Shown here one piece after another: positions 1-8,784 of a DNA stretch of 38,542 bases. The notes under the pieces were generated by a model that was not told the origin of the DNA, made no database searches, and was given only the letters and a program-made list of their open reading frames with translations. Position 1 is the first letter of the stretch. Every line of letters starts with the position of its first letter. The translations under genes and the position numbers were made by a program. Origin of the DNA: an uncultured Holophagaceae bacterium (GTDB lineage Bacteria > Acidobacteriota > Holophagae > Holophagales > Holophagaceae); the NCBI GenBank assembly GCA_903839205.1, contig CAIMBM010000271.1, forward strand, positions 1-38,542. Direction: 5' to 3'.

Positions 1-328
1 AGGCGATGAGCAGGGCCTGGGCGCGGCGGTCCACGGTGAGGTTCGCCATGGCCCCCTGCATCTTGTCCATCCACCCCGTGACCTTCAGCACGTTGTAGAT
101 GACCAGGGCCCCGAAGGGGATGTACATGATCGGAAAGATGCCCGTGAGGCCGCCCTGGGCGGCCGCCAGGAGCGTCACCTTCGCCGGGAAATGGAACACG
201 AAGATGGCCGTGAGCACCGCAGCCAGCCAGGCGACGGGCGCGACCTTGGCCGCCGGCTTCATCATCAGGGGAATGCCGAGGAGCAGCACGAGAAGCGGAA
301 GGGTGGCCGCGAGGGCGAGCATCAACAT
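1..328 (-). CDS. lctP: L-lactate permease, N-terminal part (runs off the window)
   Basis: This gene is not in the ORF track because the window edge truncates it. Reading the minus strand from the ATG at 328 gives about 109 residues. They begin MLMLALAATLPLLVLLLGIPLMM, continue with further hydrophobic helices, and contain DRRAQALLIA. That last segment matches the conserved DRR-x-Q-x-LLI stretch near the N-terminus of LctP/LldP-type lactate permeases, which are multi-spanning inner-membrane proteins importing lactate with protons. A strong ribosome binding site, GGAGG, lies six bases before the ATG. The gene lies downstream of the tricorn-type protease on the same strand, across 83 bp that may hold its own promoter. 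Only the first quarter or less of the usual ~500-550 residues is present, so the family call rests on this N-terminal similarity. Confidence 0.75.
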   Translation of the reverse strand, partial: MLMLALAATLPLLVLLLGIPLMMKPAAKVAPVAWLAAVLTAIFVFHFPAKVTLLAAAQGGLTGIFPIMYIPFGALVIYNVLKVTGWMDKMQGAMANLTVDRRAQALLIA

Positions 329-357
329 TTTCTACCTCCAGATCTTCTACGATGAAC

Positions 358-384
358 CTTATAGAGATGTCGGCAGGACACCAA
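358..384 (-). promoter_or_regulatory. Possible sigma-70 promoter for the lactate permease
   Basis: On the minus strand, TATAAG (-10-like, 363 down to 358) is preceded at 15 bp by TTGGTG (-35-like, 384 down to 379). The site lies in the 83-bp gap between the protease stop and the permease start. The -10 element is good. The -35 element and the short spacer are weak, so this is tentative. Confidence 0.3.
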
Positions 385-411
385 GGAGAATGTAGTTGGT
401 TGTGACCAAAA

Positions 412-3400
412 TTACTTCGACTTCACCGGGTCCGCCGGACGCTTCGGCAGGGTCATGGGATGGTCGGCGATCCGCTTGAGGACTTCGTCGACGCCCCGCT
501 CCAGCTGAAGATCCCGGCCTGCCAGCGTCGAGATTGGATCATCCTCGACCTCGATGTCGGGAGAGACACCCTGGCCTTCGATGATCCACTCCCCCGTGGC
601 CGCGTTCGTCCCGGATTGCGGGACGAAGACCCTGCCCCCGTCGATCAGGGGCGAGTAGTTCCCGCCCACCACGCCGCCCCAGGTGCGCTTGCCGATGAGG
701 GGCCCGAGGCCCGCCAACCGGAAGTAGTAGGGGAAGATGTCGCCGTCGCTGGCACTGGTCTCGCTGATGAGGGCCACCATGGAGCCGTGGAAGACCGTGC
801 TTGGGTAGGTGCCGGGATGGTCGCCCAGGTAGCCGAAGCGGGTGCCCAACAGCTTCTTGCCAAGGCGCTCCAGGACCATCTGGCTGATGTTGCCCCCGCC
901 ATTGGCGCGGACATCCACGACCAGTCCTTCCTTGCGGATCTGGGGGTAGTACCACTTGGTGAATTCGTAGAGTCCGGGGGCCCCCATGTCCGGGATGTGG
1001 AGGTAGCCCACCCTCCCACCACTGAGCTTGTCCACGGTCTCCTTCGAGCGCAGCACGAAGTCGAGGTAGCGCAGGCTGGCATCGCTTTCAATGGGGCGGT
1101 AGGTGACCTGCCGAGCCCCCTCGAGGGTGGGGCTTGCGTTGAGGGTCAGGGTCACCGTGAAGGTCTTGTTCCGGAGCAGCTGGTAGGGGTTGGCCTCGGC
1201 CTTCAAGTCCACCCCGTCGATGGCCAGGATGTAGTCGCCCTCGTGGGCATCCACCCCCACCTCGGTCAGGGGACTGCGGTACTTGGGCTCCTCGTTCTGG
1301 CCCCGGTAGATGCGGGCGAGCCGGTATCTACCCGCGGCCGGGTCAAGCTCGATGCGGGCGCCGGGCAGGCCCACCTTGGCCCGCTCAGGCTGGACGTAGT
1401 CGCCGCCCTCGGTGTAGGTGTGGCCGATGTTCAGTTCCGAGATGAGTTCGGTCAGCAGGTAGGTCAGATCCGAGCGGTGGGTGACATGCTGGAGCCAGGG
1501 ACTGTACTGCTCGCGCAGGGCCTTCCAGTCGTTGCCGTGCATGTTCTTCACGTAGAAGAAGTCCCGGAACCGGCGCCAGGTCTCGTCGTAGACCTCGCGC
1601 CACTCCTCGGCGGGGATGAGGTCCACATAGAGCTCCTTGGTGGACACGGTCTTCTTCTCGGTGGTCTTGGGTTTGGCCTCGATCAGCTGGTAGGAGGCCG
1701 CGGGCCCATGCCCCACATGGGCCAGGACCTTGTTCCCATCCCGGCTGAGGGTCCAGCCTTGAATGTCGGGGAGCAGCTCGCTCTCCTGGCGCTTCTTCAG
1801 GTCGAAGATCCAGAGGCTGCTGCCGCCGCTTCTCCGGCCGTTGGCCTCCCCGTACACGAAGGGCGCGGATTTGGTGTAGAGCAGGTGGCCGCGGGTAGCC
1901 TCGAGGGCGCCCAGGTTGTCGGCGGGAAGGGGCACGCGGGTGCCACGTTGCTCGAAGCCCTCCCAGTCGATGCGGACCACCACGGGCTTGGCGGCCTCGG
2001 CTTTCTTCTCGCCGTCCTCCTTCTTCTCGGCCGCGGCGCCCACCTCATCGCTTTCCGGCGGGAAGGGGTGGGGCACGTCCCGGCGCAGGGCGTAGGCGAT
2101 CACGTCCAGGTTGCGGTTGCCCGCGAAGTCGAATTCCAGGTTGCTGACCTGCGGGGCGTAGTCCCGCCGGCTGAGGGCGTAGAGGTACCGGCCCTCCGGG
2201 TCCCAGGCGGGGTCCGTGACGGGGAAGAGGTCGCCCGTGAGGCGGCGCAGGCGCTGCTCCGCCAGGCTCCAGACATGGAGGCTGCGGATGCCGTTCAGGT
2301 TCGAGAGGGAGAGGGCCAGGAACTGGCCGTCCGGCGACCAGGCCAGGTCCCCGCCCCGCCCCCCGAACTCATCCCTGGCGGCCTGGACCCTCTTGTGGTC
2401 CGACACACCGACCACATAGACGATGCCGTCCTTGTCCCTGAACGCGAGGTGCTTCCCGTCGGGCGCCCAGACGGGCTCGTTGAGCTGGGCCGCCAGTCCG
2501 GTGGTCAGCGCCTCGGGATGCCCCTTCCCATCCTGGTCCACCAGATAGAGCTGATCTTCGCCGCTCAGGTCCGAGATGAAGGCGATCTTCTTCCCGTCCG
2601 GCGACCAGCTGGCCAGCCGGTCATGGGCTCCGGAACTGTTCGTGAGGTTGCGGACGGCCCCCTTCTCGATGGGCACCGTGAACACATCCCCCCGGGCCAC
2701 GAAGAGCGCCCGCTCGCCCTTGGGCGAGAGGCCGAAGCCCTCGATGTTCTTTTCCACGTTGATGCGGGTGGGACGCGAGGCTCCCCCGTCCGTGGGCACC
2801 TGGATGGAGAGGCCGCGATCGCTGCCGTCCTTCAGGTCGAACACGCGCAGTTCGCCGTTCAGCTCGTAGACGATGCGCGACTGGTGGTCGGAGGAGGGCC
2901 AGCGCACGTCCCAGGTCTTCTGGAAGGTCAGCTGCCTCACGGCGTCCGTGGCGGGATCCACCGCATACAGGTTCAGCGTCCCGTCCCGGTCCGAGGCAAA
3001 GCAGACCCGGTCGCCGATCCACATGGGGTCGCGCTCGGTGCGCTTGCTGGCGGCGATCTTCTTCTGCTGGTGGGTGGCCAGGTCGAACACGTAGAGGTGC
3101 TGGGCCCAGCCCCCCTCGTAGCGTTTCCAGTGGCGGAAGTCCCGGAACATGGGCGTGTAGGCGATGCGTGTAGCGTCCGGCGAGAAGGAGCCGGGTCCCG
3201 CCGTGGGCATGGGCAGCTTTACCGGCAGGCCCCCCTTGAGGCTCACGGTGTAGAGCGCCGTGCGGCTGAGCACGCCATCCGCATCCGTGGCGGCCCGGAA
3301 CACCACGCCGGTCCCGTCCGGAGTCCAGCCCACCACCTGGTGGTCGTAGCCGCCCCGCGGGGGCAGCGGGCCCGCGGCCGGATCGAAGGTGAGCTGGCGC

Positions 3401-3699
3401 GGAATGCCCCCCCCGCTGGGCATGACATAGACCTGCTCATCGCCGTCGTACTGGCCCGTGAAGGCGATCCACTGCCCATCGGGACTGAACTTCGCGAACA
3501 GTTCCAGCCCGGGATGAGCGGTCAGGCGCGTGGCGGTCCCGCCGCTGGCCGGGGCCGTCCACAGGTCTCCACCATGGGTGAAGACCACCTTGTCGCCATG
3601 AATATCCGGGAAGCGGAGCAGCTTGGTCTGGGCCTGCGCGGGGCCGGACAGGGCCAGCGCGAGCACCAGGAAGCGGAGGAACAGGGCGCATCCAGACAT
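412..3699 (-). CDS. Secreted tricorn-type protease (TolB-like propeller, PDZ, S41 peptidase core)
   Basis: The 1095-residue protein starts with a signal peptide (MSGCALFLRFLVLALALSGPAQA). Two beta-propeller regions built from WD40-like/TolB repeats follow, with recurring SPDG, APDG and DP(E)GRY units up to about residue 540. A lysine/alanine/glutamate-rich linker comes next, then the tricorn core, a PDZ-like segment (about 840-890) and the S41-type catalytic region. SELNIGHTYTEGG corresponds to the histidine region of tricorn, ETSASDGDIFPYYF carries the nucleophile serine (S-D-G-D), and EGQGVSPDIEVEDDP is the typical S41 tail. Family members degrade peptides released by larger proteases; the signal peptide suggests a periplasmic role here. 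Length matches tricorn homologues (~1050-1100). A good RBS (GAGGTGACGCC-ATG) supports the start, and a TACAAT -10-like hexamer lies at 3724-3729 on the minus strand. A 1111-residue antisense ORF over the gene is a GC-rich shadow. Confidence 0.92.
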   Translation of the reverse strand: MSGCALFLRFLVLALALSGPAQAQTKLLRFPDIHGDKVVFTHGGDLWTAPASGGTATRLTAHPGLELFAKFSPDGQWIAFTGQYDGDEQVYVMPSGGGIPRQLTFDPAAGPLPPRGGYDHQVVGWTPDGTGVVFRAATDADGVLSRTALYTVSLKGGLPVKLPMPTAGPGSFSPDATRIAYTPMFRDFRHWKRYEGGWAQHLYVFDLATHQQKKIAASKRTERDPMWIGDRVCFASDRDGTLNLYAVDPATDAVRQLTFQKTWDVRWPSSDHQSRIVYELNGELRVFDLKDGSDRGLSIQVPTDGGASRPTRINVEKNIEGFGLSPKGERALFVARGDVFTVPIEKGAVRNLTNSSGAHDRLASWSPDGKKIAFISDLSGEDQLYLVDQDGKGHPEALTTGLAAQLNEPVWAPDGKHLAFRDKDGIVYVVGVSDHKRVQAARDEFGGRGGDLAWSPDGQFLALSLSNLNGIRSLHVWSLAEQRLRRLTGDLFPVTDPAWDPEGRYLYALSRRDYAPQVSNLEFDFAGNRNLDVIAYALRRDVPHPFPPESDEVGAAAEKKEDGEKKAEAAKPVVVRIDWEGFEQRGTRVPLPADNLGALEATRGHLLYTKSAPFVYGEANGRRSGGSSLWIFDLKKRQESELLPDIQGWTLSRDGNKVLAHVGHGPAASYQLIEAKPKTTEKKTVSTKELYVDLIPAEEWREVYDETWRRFRDFFYVKNMHGNDWKALREQYSPWLQHVTHRSDLTYLLTELISELNIGHTYTEGGDYVQPERAKVGLPGARIELDPAAGRYRLARIYRGQNEEPKYRSPLTEVGVDAHEGDYILAIDGVDLKAEANPYQLLRNKTFTVTLTLNASPTLEGARQVTYRPIESDASLRYLDFVLRSKETVDKLSGGRVGYLHIPDMGAPGLYEFTKWYYPQIRKEGLVVDVRANGGGNISQMVLERLGKKLLGTRFGYLGDHPGTYPSTVFHGSMVALISETSASDGDIFPYYFRLAGLGPLIGKRTWGGVVGGNYSPLIDGGRVFVPQSGTNAATGEWIIEGQGVSPDIEVEDDPISTLAGRDLQLERGVDEVLKRIADHPMTLPKRPADPVKSK

Positions 3700-3801
3700 G
3701 GCGTCACCTCGGGAAGTTCCACCATTGTATTGCGAGGTAGGACCCTGGGTGCCGGGAAATCGCTCGGATCCCCGGGGACGGATCCGCTAGCCTGAAGGCC
3801 C

Positions 3802-4587
3802 ATGCGCATCCCACTGTCCCTCTGCCTGCTCTTCTCGCTCGCCCTGAGAGCCGAGGATCCCCCCATCGAGGTGAACCCCAACCGGCCCACCTTCGCCACG
3901 CCGGCCCTCACCACCCAGCCGGGGGTGGCGGAGCTGGAGTGGGGGGTGCAGCGCAGCACCTTCCGCGACGACAGCACGAGCTTCGGAACCCCCACCCTCC
4001 TGAAGCTCGGGCTGGAGAAGGATCTCGAGCTCCGCCTGGCCTCGCCCGGCTTCCAGCGTCTGGCGCCGGTCGGGGCGGCGACGGCCTCGGGACCCGGCGA
4101 TTTCAGTCTGGGCGCGCAGTGGTGCTACCTCCACGAGGGGTTGTTCGGCATGGATCATGCCGTCCAGCTGGCCCACACCTTTCCCACGGCACCCTCGGCC
4201 GGGGGCCTCGGCAACGGCGCCCCCGTCGACACCCTCACCCTGCTCTTCAGCCGGGATGCGGGCCCCTACCACATCGACGTGAACGTCCTGGAATCGTGGA
4301 TCGGACTCAGGCCGGACCTGGGCGGGGGGCGGGCCCCCCAGACCGCCGGCACGGTCTCCATCTCGCGCAGCTTAGGGGACACCTGGTCGGTCTCCGGGGA
4401 GCTGTATGCGATCCAGGCCACGCCGGTCAGCGCGCACCTGGTCGACAACCTCTGGGCGGTGGCCTGCAAGGTGTCCAAGCGGCTGGTGCTCGACGCGGGG
4501 GTGGACCTGGGACTGAGCCACGGGGCGCCCCGGTACACGGTCTTCGCGGGTCTCACGGTGGGCCTGGGTTATTTCCGGAAGCCATGA
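3802..4587 (+). CDS. Outer-membrane transporter-like beta-barrel protein (phenol MetA-pathway family resemblance)
   Basis: The 261-residue protein has a short signal peptide (MRIPLSLCLLFSLALRA) followed by PIEVNPNRPTFATPALTTQPGVAELEWGVQ. This opening (D/N-RP-x-F-x-x-P-x-x-x-x-x-G-x-x-x-L/E-x-G) is characteristic of the 'transporter' outer-membrane family described as MetA-pathway of phenol degradation (PF13557). Alternating hydrophobic strands such as LKLGLEKDLELRLASPGF and a C-terminal aromatic-rich strand (TVFAGLTVGLGYFRKP) fit a small barrel. The substrate cannot be told from sequence. Its TGA overlaps the ATG of xseA (ATGA), suggesting translational coupling, although no functional link is obvious. 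It is divergent from the tricorn-type protease across about 100 bp. The barrel inference is firmer than the family name. Confidence 0.65.
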   Translation: MRIPLSLCLLFSLALRAEDPPIEVNPNRPTFATPALTTQPGVAELEWGVQRSTFRDDSTSFGTPTLLKLGLEKDLELRLASPGFQRLAPVGAATASGPGDFSLGAQWCYLHEGLFGMDHAVQLAHTFPTAPSAGGLGNGAPVDTLTLLFSRDAGPYHIDVNVLESWIGLRPDLGGGRAPQTAGTVSISRSLGDTWSVSGELYAIQATPVSAHLVDNLWAVACKVSKRLVLDAGVDLGLSHGAPRYTVFAGLTVGLGYFRKP

Positions 4588-5900
4588 GCGAAGCAGCCCC
4601 CCTTTCCGTCAAGCGCCTGCTGGAACAGGTCAAGGCCCGCCTGGAACCGCCCTTCGCCGCGGTCTGCGTGGTGGGCGAGGTCTCGAATTTCCGGGGGTCC
4701 GGCAGGCACTGGTACTTCACCCTGAAGGAGGAGGGCGCGGCCCTCACCTGCGCCGTGTGGGCCAGCCAGCAGCGCTTCCTGTCCCACCGCCCCGCGGATG
4801 GCCAGCGGGTGGTCCTGAGGGGCAGCCTGAACCTCTACGTGGCGGGGGGAACGATCACCCTGGCCGTGACCCACTGCGAACCGGCCGGGGCCGGCGACCT
4901 CCAGGCGCGGCTGCGGCAGCTGGAAGCGGACCTGCGCACCCGGGGCCTCTTCGACCGGCCCAAGCGGCCCCTGCCCAGCTTCCCCGGGCGGCTGGGCGTG
5001 GTGGCCGCCCTTGGGGGGGCCGCCCTGCGCGACGTGCTGGAGGTGACGGCCCGCCGCTCCCCGGGCATCGATCTGCTCATCGCCCCGGCGGCGGCCCAGG
5101 GGGACCGCTGCGTGCCGGAAACCCTGCTGGCCATCCAGGAGCTCCAGGATCCCCACTGGGGCTGCGAGGCCCTCCTGCTGGTGCGCGGCGGGGGCAGCCT
5201 GGAGGATCTCTGGGCCTTCAACGATCCGGACCTCGTGCGGGCCGTGGCGGAGTGCCGGATCCCGGTCGTCACGGGGGTGGGACACGAGATCGACACGACC
5301 CTGGTGGACCTCGCGGCGGACCGCCGTGCGGCCACCCCCAGCCAGGCCGCGGAGCTGGCCACGCCGGACCGCACGGCCCTGGCCGCCGACCTGCGGAGGC
5401 GCGTGGAGGCCCTGACGGCCAAGACCCTCTGGCGGCTCCGGGGCCTGGAGACCACCCTCAACCTGCTGGTGGACCACGGCCTGAACCGGGCGGACCCGCT
5501 GGCGGCCACCGCGGCCCGGTTCGGATTCCTGTCCCAGCGCCTCGCCCTGGCCCATCCCAGCCGGCGCCTGGACGGCGCGGCGGCCCGGCTGGCCCTGCTC
5601 CGGCAGAGGGTGGCCCAGGCCGCCTCGACCGCGGCGGGGGATCTGGATCTGCCCCGGATCCTGGAGGCCCGGAGGCGCCTGGGCCCCGCGGCCTTGCGGG
5701 CCCTCCAGCGTCGGGACCAGCGGCTGGCGGTGCTGGCTGAACGGCTGCAGGGCCTGGATCCCACCGGACCGCTCCACCGCGGCTTCGTGCTGGCCCTCGG
5801 CCTGGATGGGCGGCCCCTGACCCGGGCCTCGGCCCTCCCCTCCGGGGCCACCTTGCGCCTTCGCTGGCTGGACGGCGAGCGGAGGGCCACCCTCGACTGA
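4584..5900 (+). CDS. xseA: Exodeoxyribonuclease VII large subunit
   Basis: XseA is the catalytic subunit of exonuclease VII, which degrades single-stranded DNA to oligonucleotides. The start is the ATG at 4584, overlapping the previous stop; the ORF track extends it upstream out of frame context to 3939. The 438-residue product has an N-terminal OB-fold (LSVKRLLEQVKARLE, VVGEVSNFRGSGRHWYFTLKEEGAALTCAVW, residues 6-90). The nuclease core follows with LLVRGGGSLEDLWAFNDPDLVRAVAECRIPVVTGVGHEIDTTLVDLAADRRAATPSQAAEL, which is nearly diagnostic, and then an alpha-helical C-terminal region. The usual TS-x-TGAA-x-RD motif reads AALGGAALRD, which is unusual. No xseB small subunit is adjacent. Length is normal (about 400-460). 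Confidence 0.95.
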   Translation: MSEAAPLSVKRLLEQVKARLEPPFAAVCVVGEVSNFRGSGRHWYFTLKEEGAALTCAVWASQQRFLSHRPADGQRVVLRGSLNLYVAGGTITLAVTHCEPAGAGDLQARLRQLEADLRTRGLFDRPKRPLPSFPGRLGVVAALGGAALRDVLEVTARRSPGIDLLIAPAAAQGDRCVPETLLAIQELQDPHWGCEALLLVRGGGSLEDLWAFNDPDLVRAVAECRIPVVTGVGHEIDTTLVDLAADRRAATPSQAAELATPDRTALAADLRRRVEALTAKTLWRLRGLETTLNLLVDHGLNRADPLAATAARFGFLSQRLALAHPSRRLDGAAARLALLRQRVAQAASTAAGDLDLPRILEARRRLGPAALRALQRRDQRLAVLAERLQGLDPTGPLHRGFVLALGLDGRPLTRASALPSGATLRLRWLDGERRATLD

Positions 5901-5909
5901 GAGGATGGC

Positions 5910-5925
5910 CTCAAAAGCGCTTGAG
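5910..5925. repeat. Short inverted repeat upstream of the kinase gene
   Basis: CTCAAAAGCGCTTGAG has 5-bp outer arms (CTCAA/TTGAG) around a GCGC core, in the 74-bp gap between xseA and the kinase. It is followed by a C6G5 block and an A8 tract (5953-5960 region). It could be an operator for the kinase gene, or chance. It is not a terminator for xseA because no T-tract follows on the plus strand. Confidence 0.3.
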
Positions 5926-5974
5926 TCCCAGCCCCCCGGGGGTGTGCTAAGGTAAAAAAAATTCCCGGTGCCGA

Positions 5975-8761
5975 ATGTCCAACGACCCCCAGGAAGTGTC
6001 GGCGCAGCCCCCGGGACGGCAGTTCCTCGAGCCAGGAACCCAGGTCGGCCGCTTCAGGGTGGAAGCCCTGCTGGGCAGCGGCGGGATGGGTGAAGTCTAC
6101 CGGGCATGGGATGCCACCCTGGAGCGCCTTGTGGCCCTCAAGGCCCTGAGGGCGGGGGAGGCCCGGGACACGGGCGCGCCGGAGCGGTTCCGTCGTGAGG
6201 CCCTCGCCCTGGCCCAGCTCAATCACCCGAACATCTGCCAGATCTATGACTGGGTGGACGGGCCCGGCGGCACCTTCATCGCCATGGAACTCGTGGAGGG
6301 CCGACCCCTGGACCAGGCGGCACCGGACCTGCGGGTGCGCGACAGGCTCCAGGTCGTCCGGTCCGTGGCCCTCGCCCTGGAAGCGGCCCACGCCCGGGGG
6401 CTCGTGCACCGCGACCTCAGGCCCGGCAACATCCTGGTCGCCCCCGGGGGCCCCAACCAAGCCCCCAAGGTGAAGGTCCTGGACTTCGGGCTGGCTCGGC
6501 TCATGGATCCCCGGGGCCCCTCGGAGAACCAGATCACCCCGCCGGCAGTGCCGAACCTGGCGCTGCTCCTGTCCCTGGAAGAAGCCGAACTGAGGCGGAA
6601 TCCGGACCGCCAGGACGCGACCGCCACCAGGCCCGAGGACAGCCGGCAGGAAGCCTCGGGCCCCCATCCCTGGTCCCAGACCCCCCAGGCTGGGGCCACC
6701 CAGAACGCCCTGAGCTATGCCTCCCCGGAGCAGATCCAGGGCCAGGCCGCGGGTCCCGCCAGCGACCTTTTCTCCCTAGGCATCGTGGCCTGGGAACTGC
6801 TCGCGGGCGGACATCCCTTCCCCGGAGAAGGCCGCACCCGGATGCGCGCCATCGTGGATGGGCCGCGCCGGGGACTGAAGGGGCGGGGCCTGCCTGCGGG
6901 CACCGCCGAACTGCTGAGGGCCATGCTCGAGGCCCACCCGTTCAAGCGGCCGACCGCGAGCCGCGTCGCCGCCACCCTCGGCGATCTCCTGAAGCCCCGG
7001 AGGCTCCTTCGCTGGACGGCGTTTTCGGTGGCCAGTGCCCTGCTCCTGGCGGTGGCCGTGAACGGGTTCCTGGGCCGCGGCGTCATCGCCGACCTGACCC
7101 GCCAGCGACCGGCCCGGGTGGCCGTGTTCCCCTTCCTCAACCAGACCGGCGAGCCGCGGCTGGATCCCATCGCGGGGGTCCTCGTTCCTGAGCTGCTCGC
7201 GGCGGCCCTTCGCGAACACCCCAGGCTGGCCCCCCTCGACGCGGAGACCCTGACCCGGGCCCGCAGCACCCTGCGCCTGTCGCCGGAGGGTGCGCTCAAT
7301 CCCTCGGACCAGCTGCGACTGGCCTCGGCCCTCGGGACCCAGCTCCTCCTCCGGGGCAAGCTCCGGAAGGGCGAGGACGGGTCGTTCGCCCTCTCCTTCG
7401 AGCTGGTCGACGCCAGCGGGAAGGTGCGGCACGCAGGCGAGGCCCGGGAAAGCCGGGAACACCTGGACATCTCCCTGCCCCTCGCCCGCAGCGCCTCGGG
7501 CGACCTCTTGAGGGCCGTGGATCCCCTCGCGAGCCGCCAGCGGCCGCTCTGGCCCGACCTTCCCGCAGGTGCCATGGCGGCCTACACCCGAGGCTCGGCG
7601 CTCATGGACCGGGGCGATTTCAAGGGGGCTGTTCCGGCTTTCCAGGAGGCCGCCCAGCTGGCGCCTGATTTCGTACCCGCAGTCCTGGCGGAGGCCCGGT
7701 GCCTCAGCCGCCTGGCGGATGCGGCCCCGGAACCGGTCTTCCAGTGGGCCCGCTGGGCCGCGAGGGCCCAGGGCAACCGCTTCGGCGAAATGGCAGCCCT
7801 GCACTTCCTCGCCATCCGCCTGGGGGAGCGGGGACTCTGGGAGGCCTCGGACCAGGCGGCCCGGGCCGCCCTGGACCTGGCCCGGACCCTGGGCGACGCC
7901 TCCTTCGAGGCCAGCGCCCACGCCACCCTCGGGGTCAATCTCCAGGGCCAGCACCGGCCCGCCGAGGCCGAGGCCGAGTGCCAGCAGGCCCTGGCGATCT
8001 TCCGCACGGTGGGTGATCGCCTCAGTGCCAGCCGCACCTTGAAGGACCTCGCGGGGTTGGAGAAGGACCGGGGCCGCCTCAAGGACGCGGAGGCGGACTA
8101 CCTCGGCGCCCTCCAGGCCGTGCAGGCCTTCGGGGACCGGTGGGGCGAATCCTCCCTCACCCACAACCTGGGCGACCTCGCCATGGCCCAGGAGGGGGGC
8201 CTGGACCGGGCCGAAGCCTTCTACAGGAAGGCCCTCGCCCTCCATGAAGCGATCGGCGACCAGGACGGCCTGGCCTCCACGCTGCTGGGCCTGGCCAGCG
8301 TCTTCCAGGCCCGGGGCGACCTGGACCGGGCCGAAGGGATGGTGCGCCAGTGCCTCGAACTGGCCCGCAGGAACAGCCTGCGGCCCGCGGAGGCCCTGGC
8401 CTGCTACCGCCTGGGGGAATTGAGCCGCACCTCCAAGAAGAACGATGCCGCCCGCGGGTACTATCAACAGTCCCTGACCCTCCACCATGAGCTCAGGGAC
8501 CCGGTCATGGAGGCCCGCTGCCTGGCCGGGGAGGCGGAATGCCTGGCGCGGGACGGGCACCGGGGCATGGCCCGGGCCCTGCTGGCCCGCGGCCGGGAAC
8601 TGTCCGCGGTGGAGTCGCCCTACCTCCTCCGCGCCCAGGCCTGGCTGGCCCGGAGCGAAGGTCATGCCGACGAGGCCAGGGCGCTCTTCGGCAGGGCCCT
8701 CCTGATGGCCCCCCTGCGGGCGCCGGAGATCGTCCGGGAACTGAAGGAAGCCGCCGGTTGA
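5975..8761 (+). CDS. Membrane-anchored Ser/Thr protein kinase with TolB/FlgO-like domain and TPR repeats
   Basis: The 928-residue protein has a Hanks-type kinase domain at about 27-335. It has a glycine loop LGSGGMGEVY (33-42), catalytic lysine K56 in VALK, HRDLRPGN (145-152) and DFG (170-172). The lysine usual in HRDLKxxN is arginine here. The stretch from DFG to SPE (250-252) is 83 residues, roughly 50 longer than normal. One membrane helix follows (about 346-366). A TolB/FlgO-like domain (VAVFPFLNQTGEPRLDPI onward, 375-520) comes next, then a long C-terminal TPR array with recurring A-x-A-x-x-x-Y-x-x-A-L units to the end. The kinase is therefore cytoplasmic, with the TPR part probably across the membrane. 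It converges on a SpoIIE-type phosphatase gene 21 bp away, a natural counterpart. The RBS is poor; an A8 tract lies just upstream. Confidence 0.92.
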   Translation: MSNDPQEVSAQPPGRQFLEPGTQVGRFRVEALLGSGGMGEVYRAWDATLERLVALKALRAGEARDTGAPERFRREALALAQLNHPNICQIYDWVDGPGGTFIAMELVEGRPLDQAAPDLRVRDRLQVVRSVALALEAAHARGLVHRDLRPGNILVAPGGPNQAPKVKVLDFGLARLMDPRGPSENQITPPAVPNLALLLSLEEAELRRNPDRQDATATRPEDSRQEASGPHPWSQTPQAGATQNALSYASPEQIQGQAAGPASDLFSLGIVAWELLAGGHPFPGEGRTRMRAIVDGPRRGLKGRGLPAGTAELLRAMLEAHPFKRPTASRVAATLGDLLKPRRLLRWTAFSVASALLLAVAVNGFLGRGVIADLTRQRPARVAVFPFLNQTGEPRLDPIAGVLVPELLAAALREHPRLAPLDAETLTRARSTLRLSPEGALNPSDQLRLASALGTQLLLRGKLRKGEDGSFALSFELVDASGKVRHAGEARESREHLDISLPLARSASGDLLRAVDPLASRQRPLWPDLPAGAMAAYTRGSALMDRGDFKGAVPAFQEAAQLAPDFVPAVLAEARCLSRLADAAPEPVFQWARWAARAQGNRFGEMAALHFLAIRLGERGLWEASDQAARAALDLARTLGDASFEASAHATLGVNLQGQHRPAEAEAECQQALAIFRTVGDRLSASRTLKDLAGLEKDRGRLKDAEADYLGALQAVQAFGDRWGESSLTHNLGDLAMAQEGGLDRAEAFYRKALALHEAIGDQDGLASTLLGLASVFQARGDLDRAEGMVRQCLELARRNSLRPAEALACYRLGELSRTSKKNDAARGYYQQSLTLHHELRDPVMEARCLAGEAECLARDGHRGMARALLARGRELSAVESPYLLRAQAWLARSEGHADEARALFGRALLMAPLRAPEIVRELKEAAG

Positions 8762-8784
8762 TCCGGGCCCCCCCGGACCGGATC
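8760..8784. repeat. Overlapping small hairpins between convergent kinase and phosphatase genes
   Basis: GATCCGG (8760-8766) pairs with CCGGATC (8778-8784), and within it TCCGGG (8762-8767) pairs with CCCGGA (8772-8777). This is the whole 21-bp gap plus the stop codons. There is no T-tract, so if it ends transcription it does so weakly. Confidence 0.35.

Noticed and set aside
99-395. 98-residue plus-strand ORF at the window start
   Set aside because: It lies opposite the lactate permease N-terminus, whose minus-strand reading has helices, a family motif and a strong RBS.
460-3795. 1111-residue plus-strand ORF opposite the tricorn-type protease
   Set aside because: It is antisense to a clear gene, has Gly/Val/Ala/His-biased composition without domains, and such open frames are expected opposite GC-rich genes.
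5921-5953. TTGAGT and TGCTAAGGT as a kinase promoter
   Set aside because: The spacer is about 21 bp, too long for a sigma-70 promoter, and the -10 is weak.
7960-7985. GAGGCCGAGGCCGAG short tandem in the kinase TPR region
   Set aside because: It merely encodes an A-E-A-E stretch within a TPR helix and is expected from codon bias.
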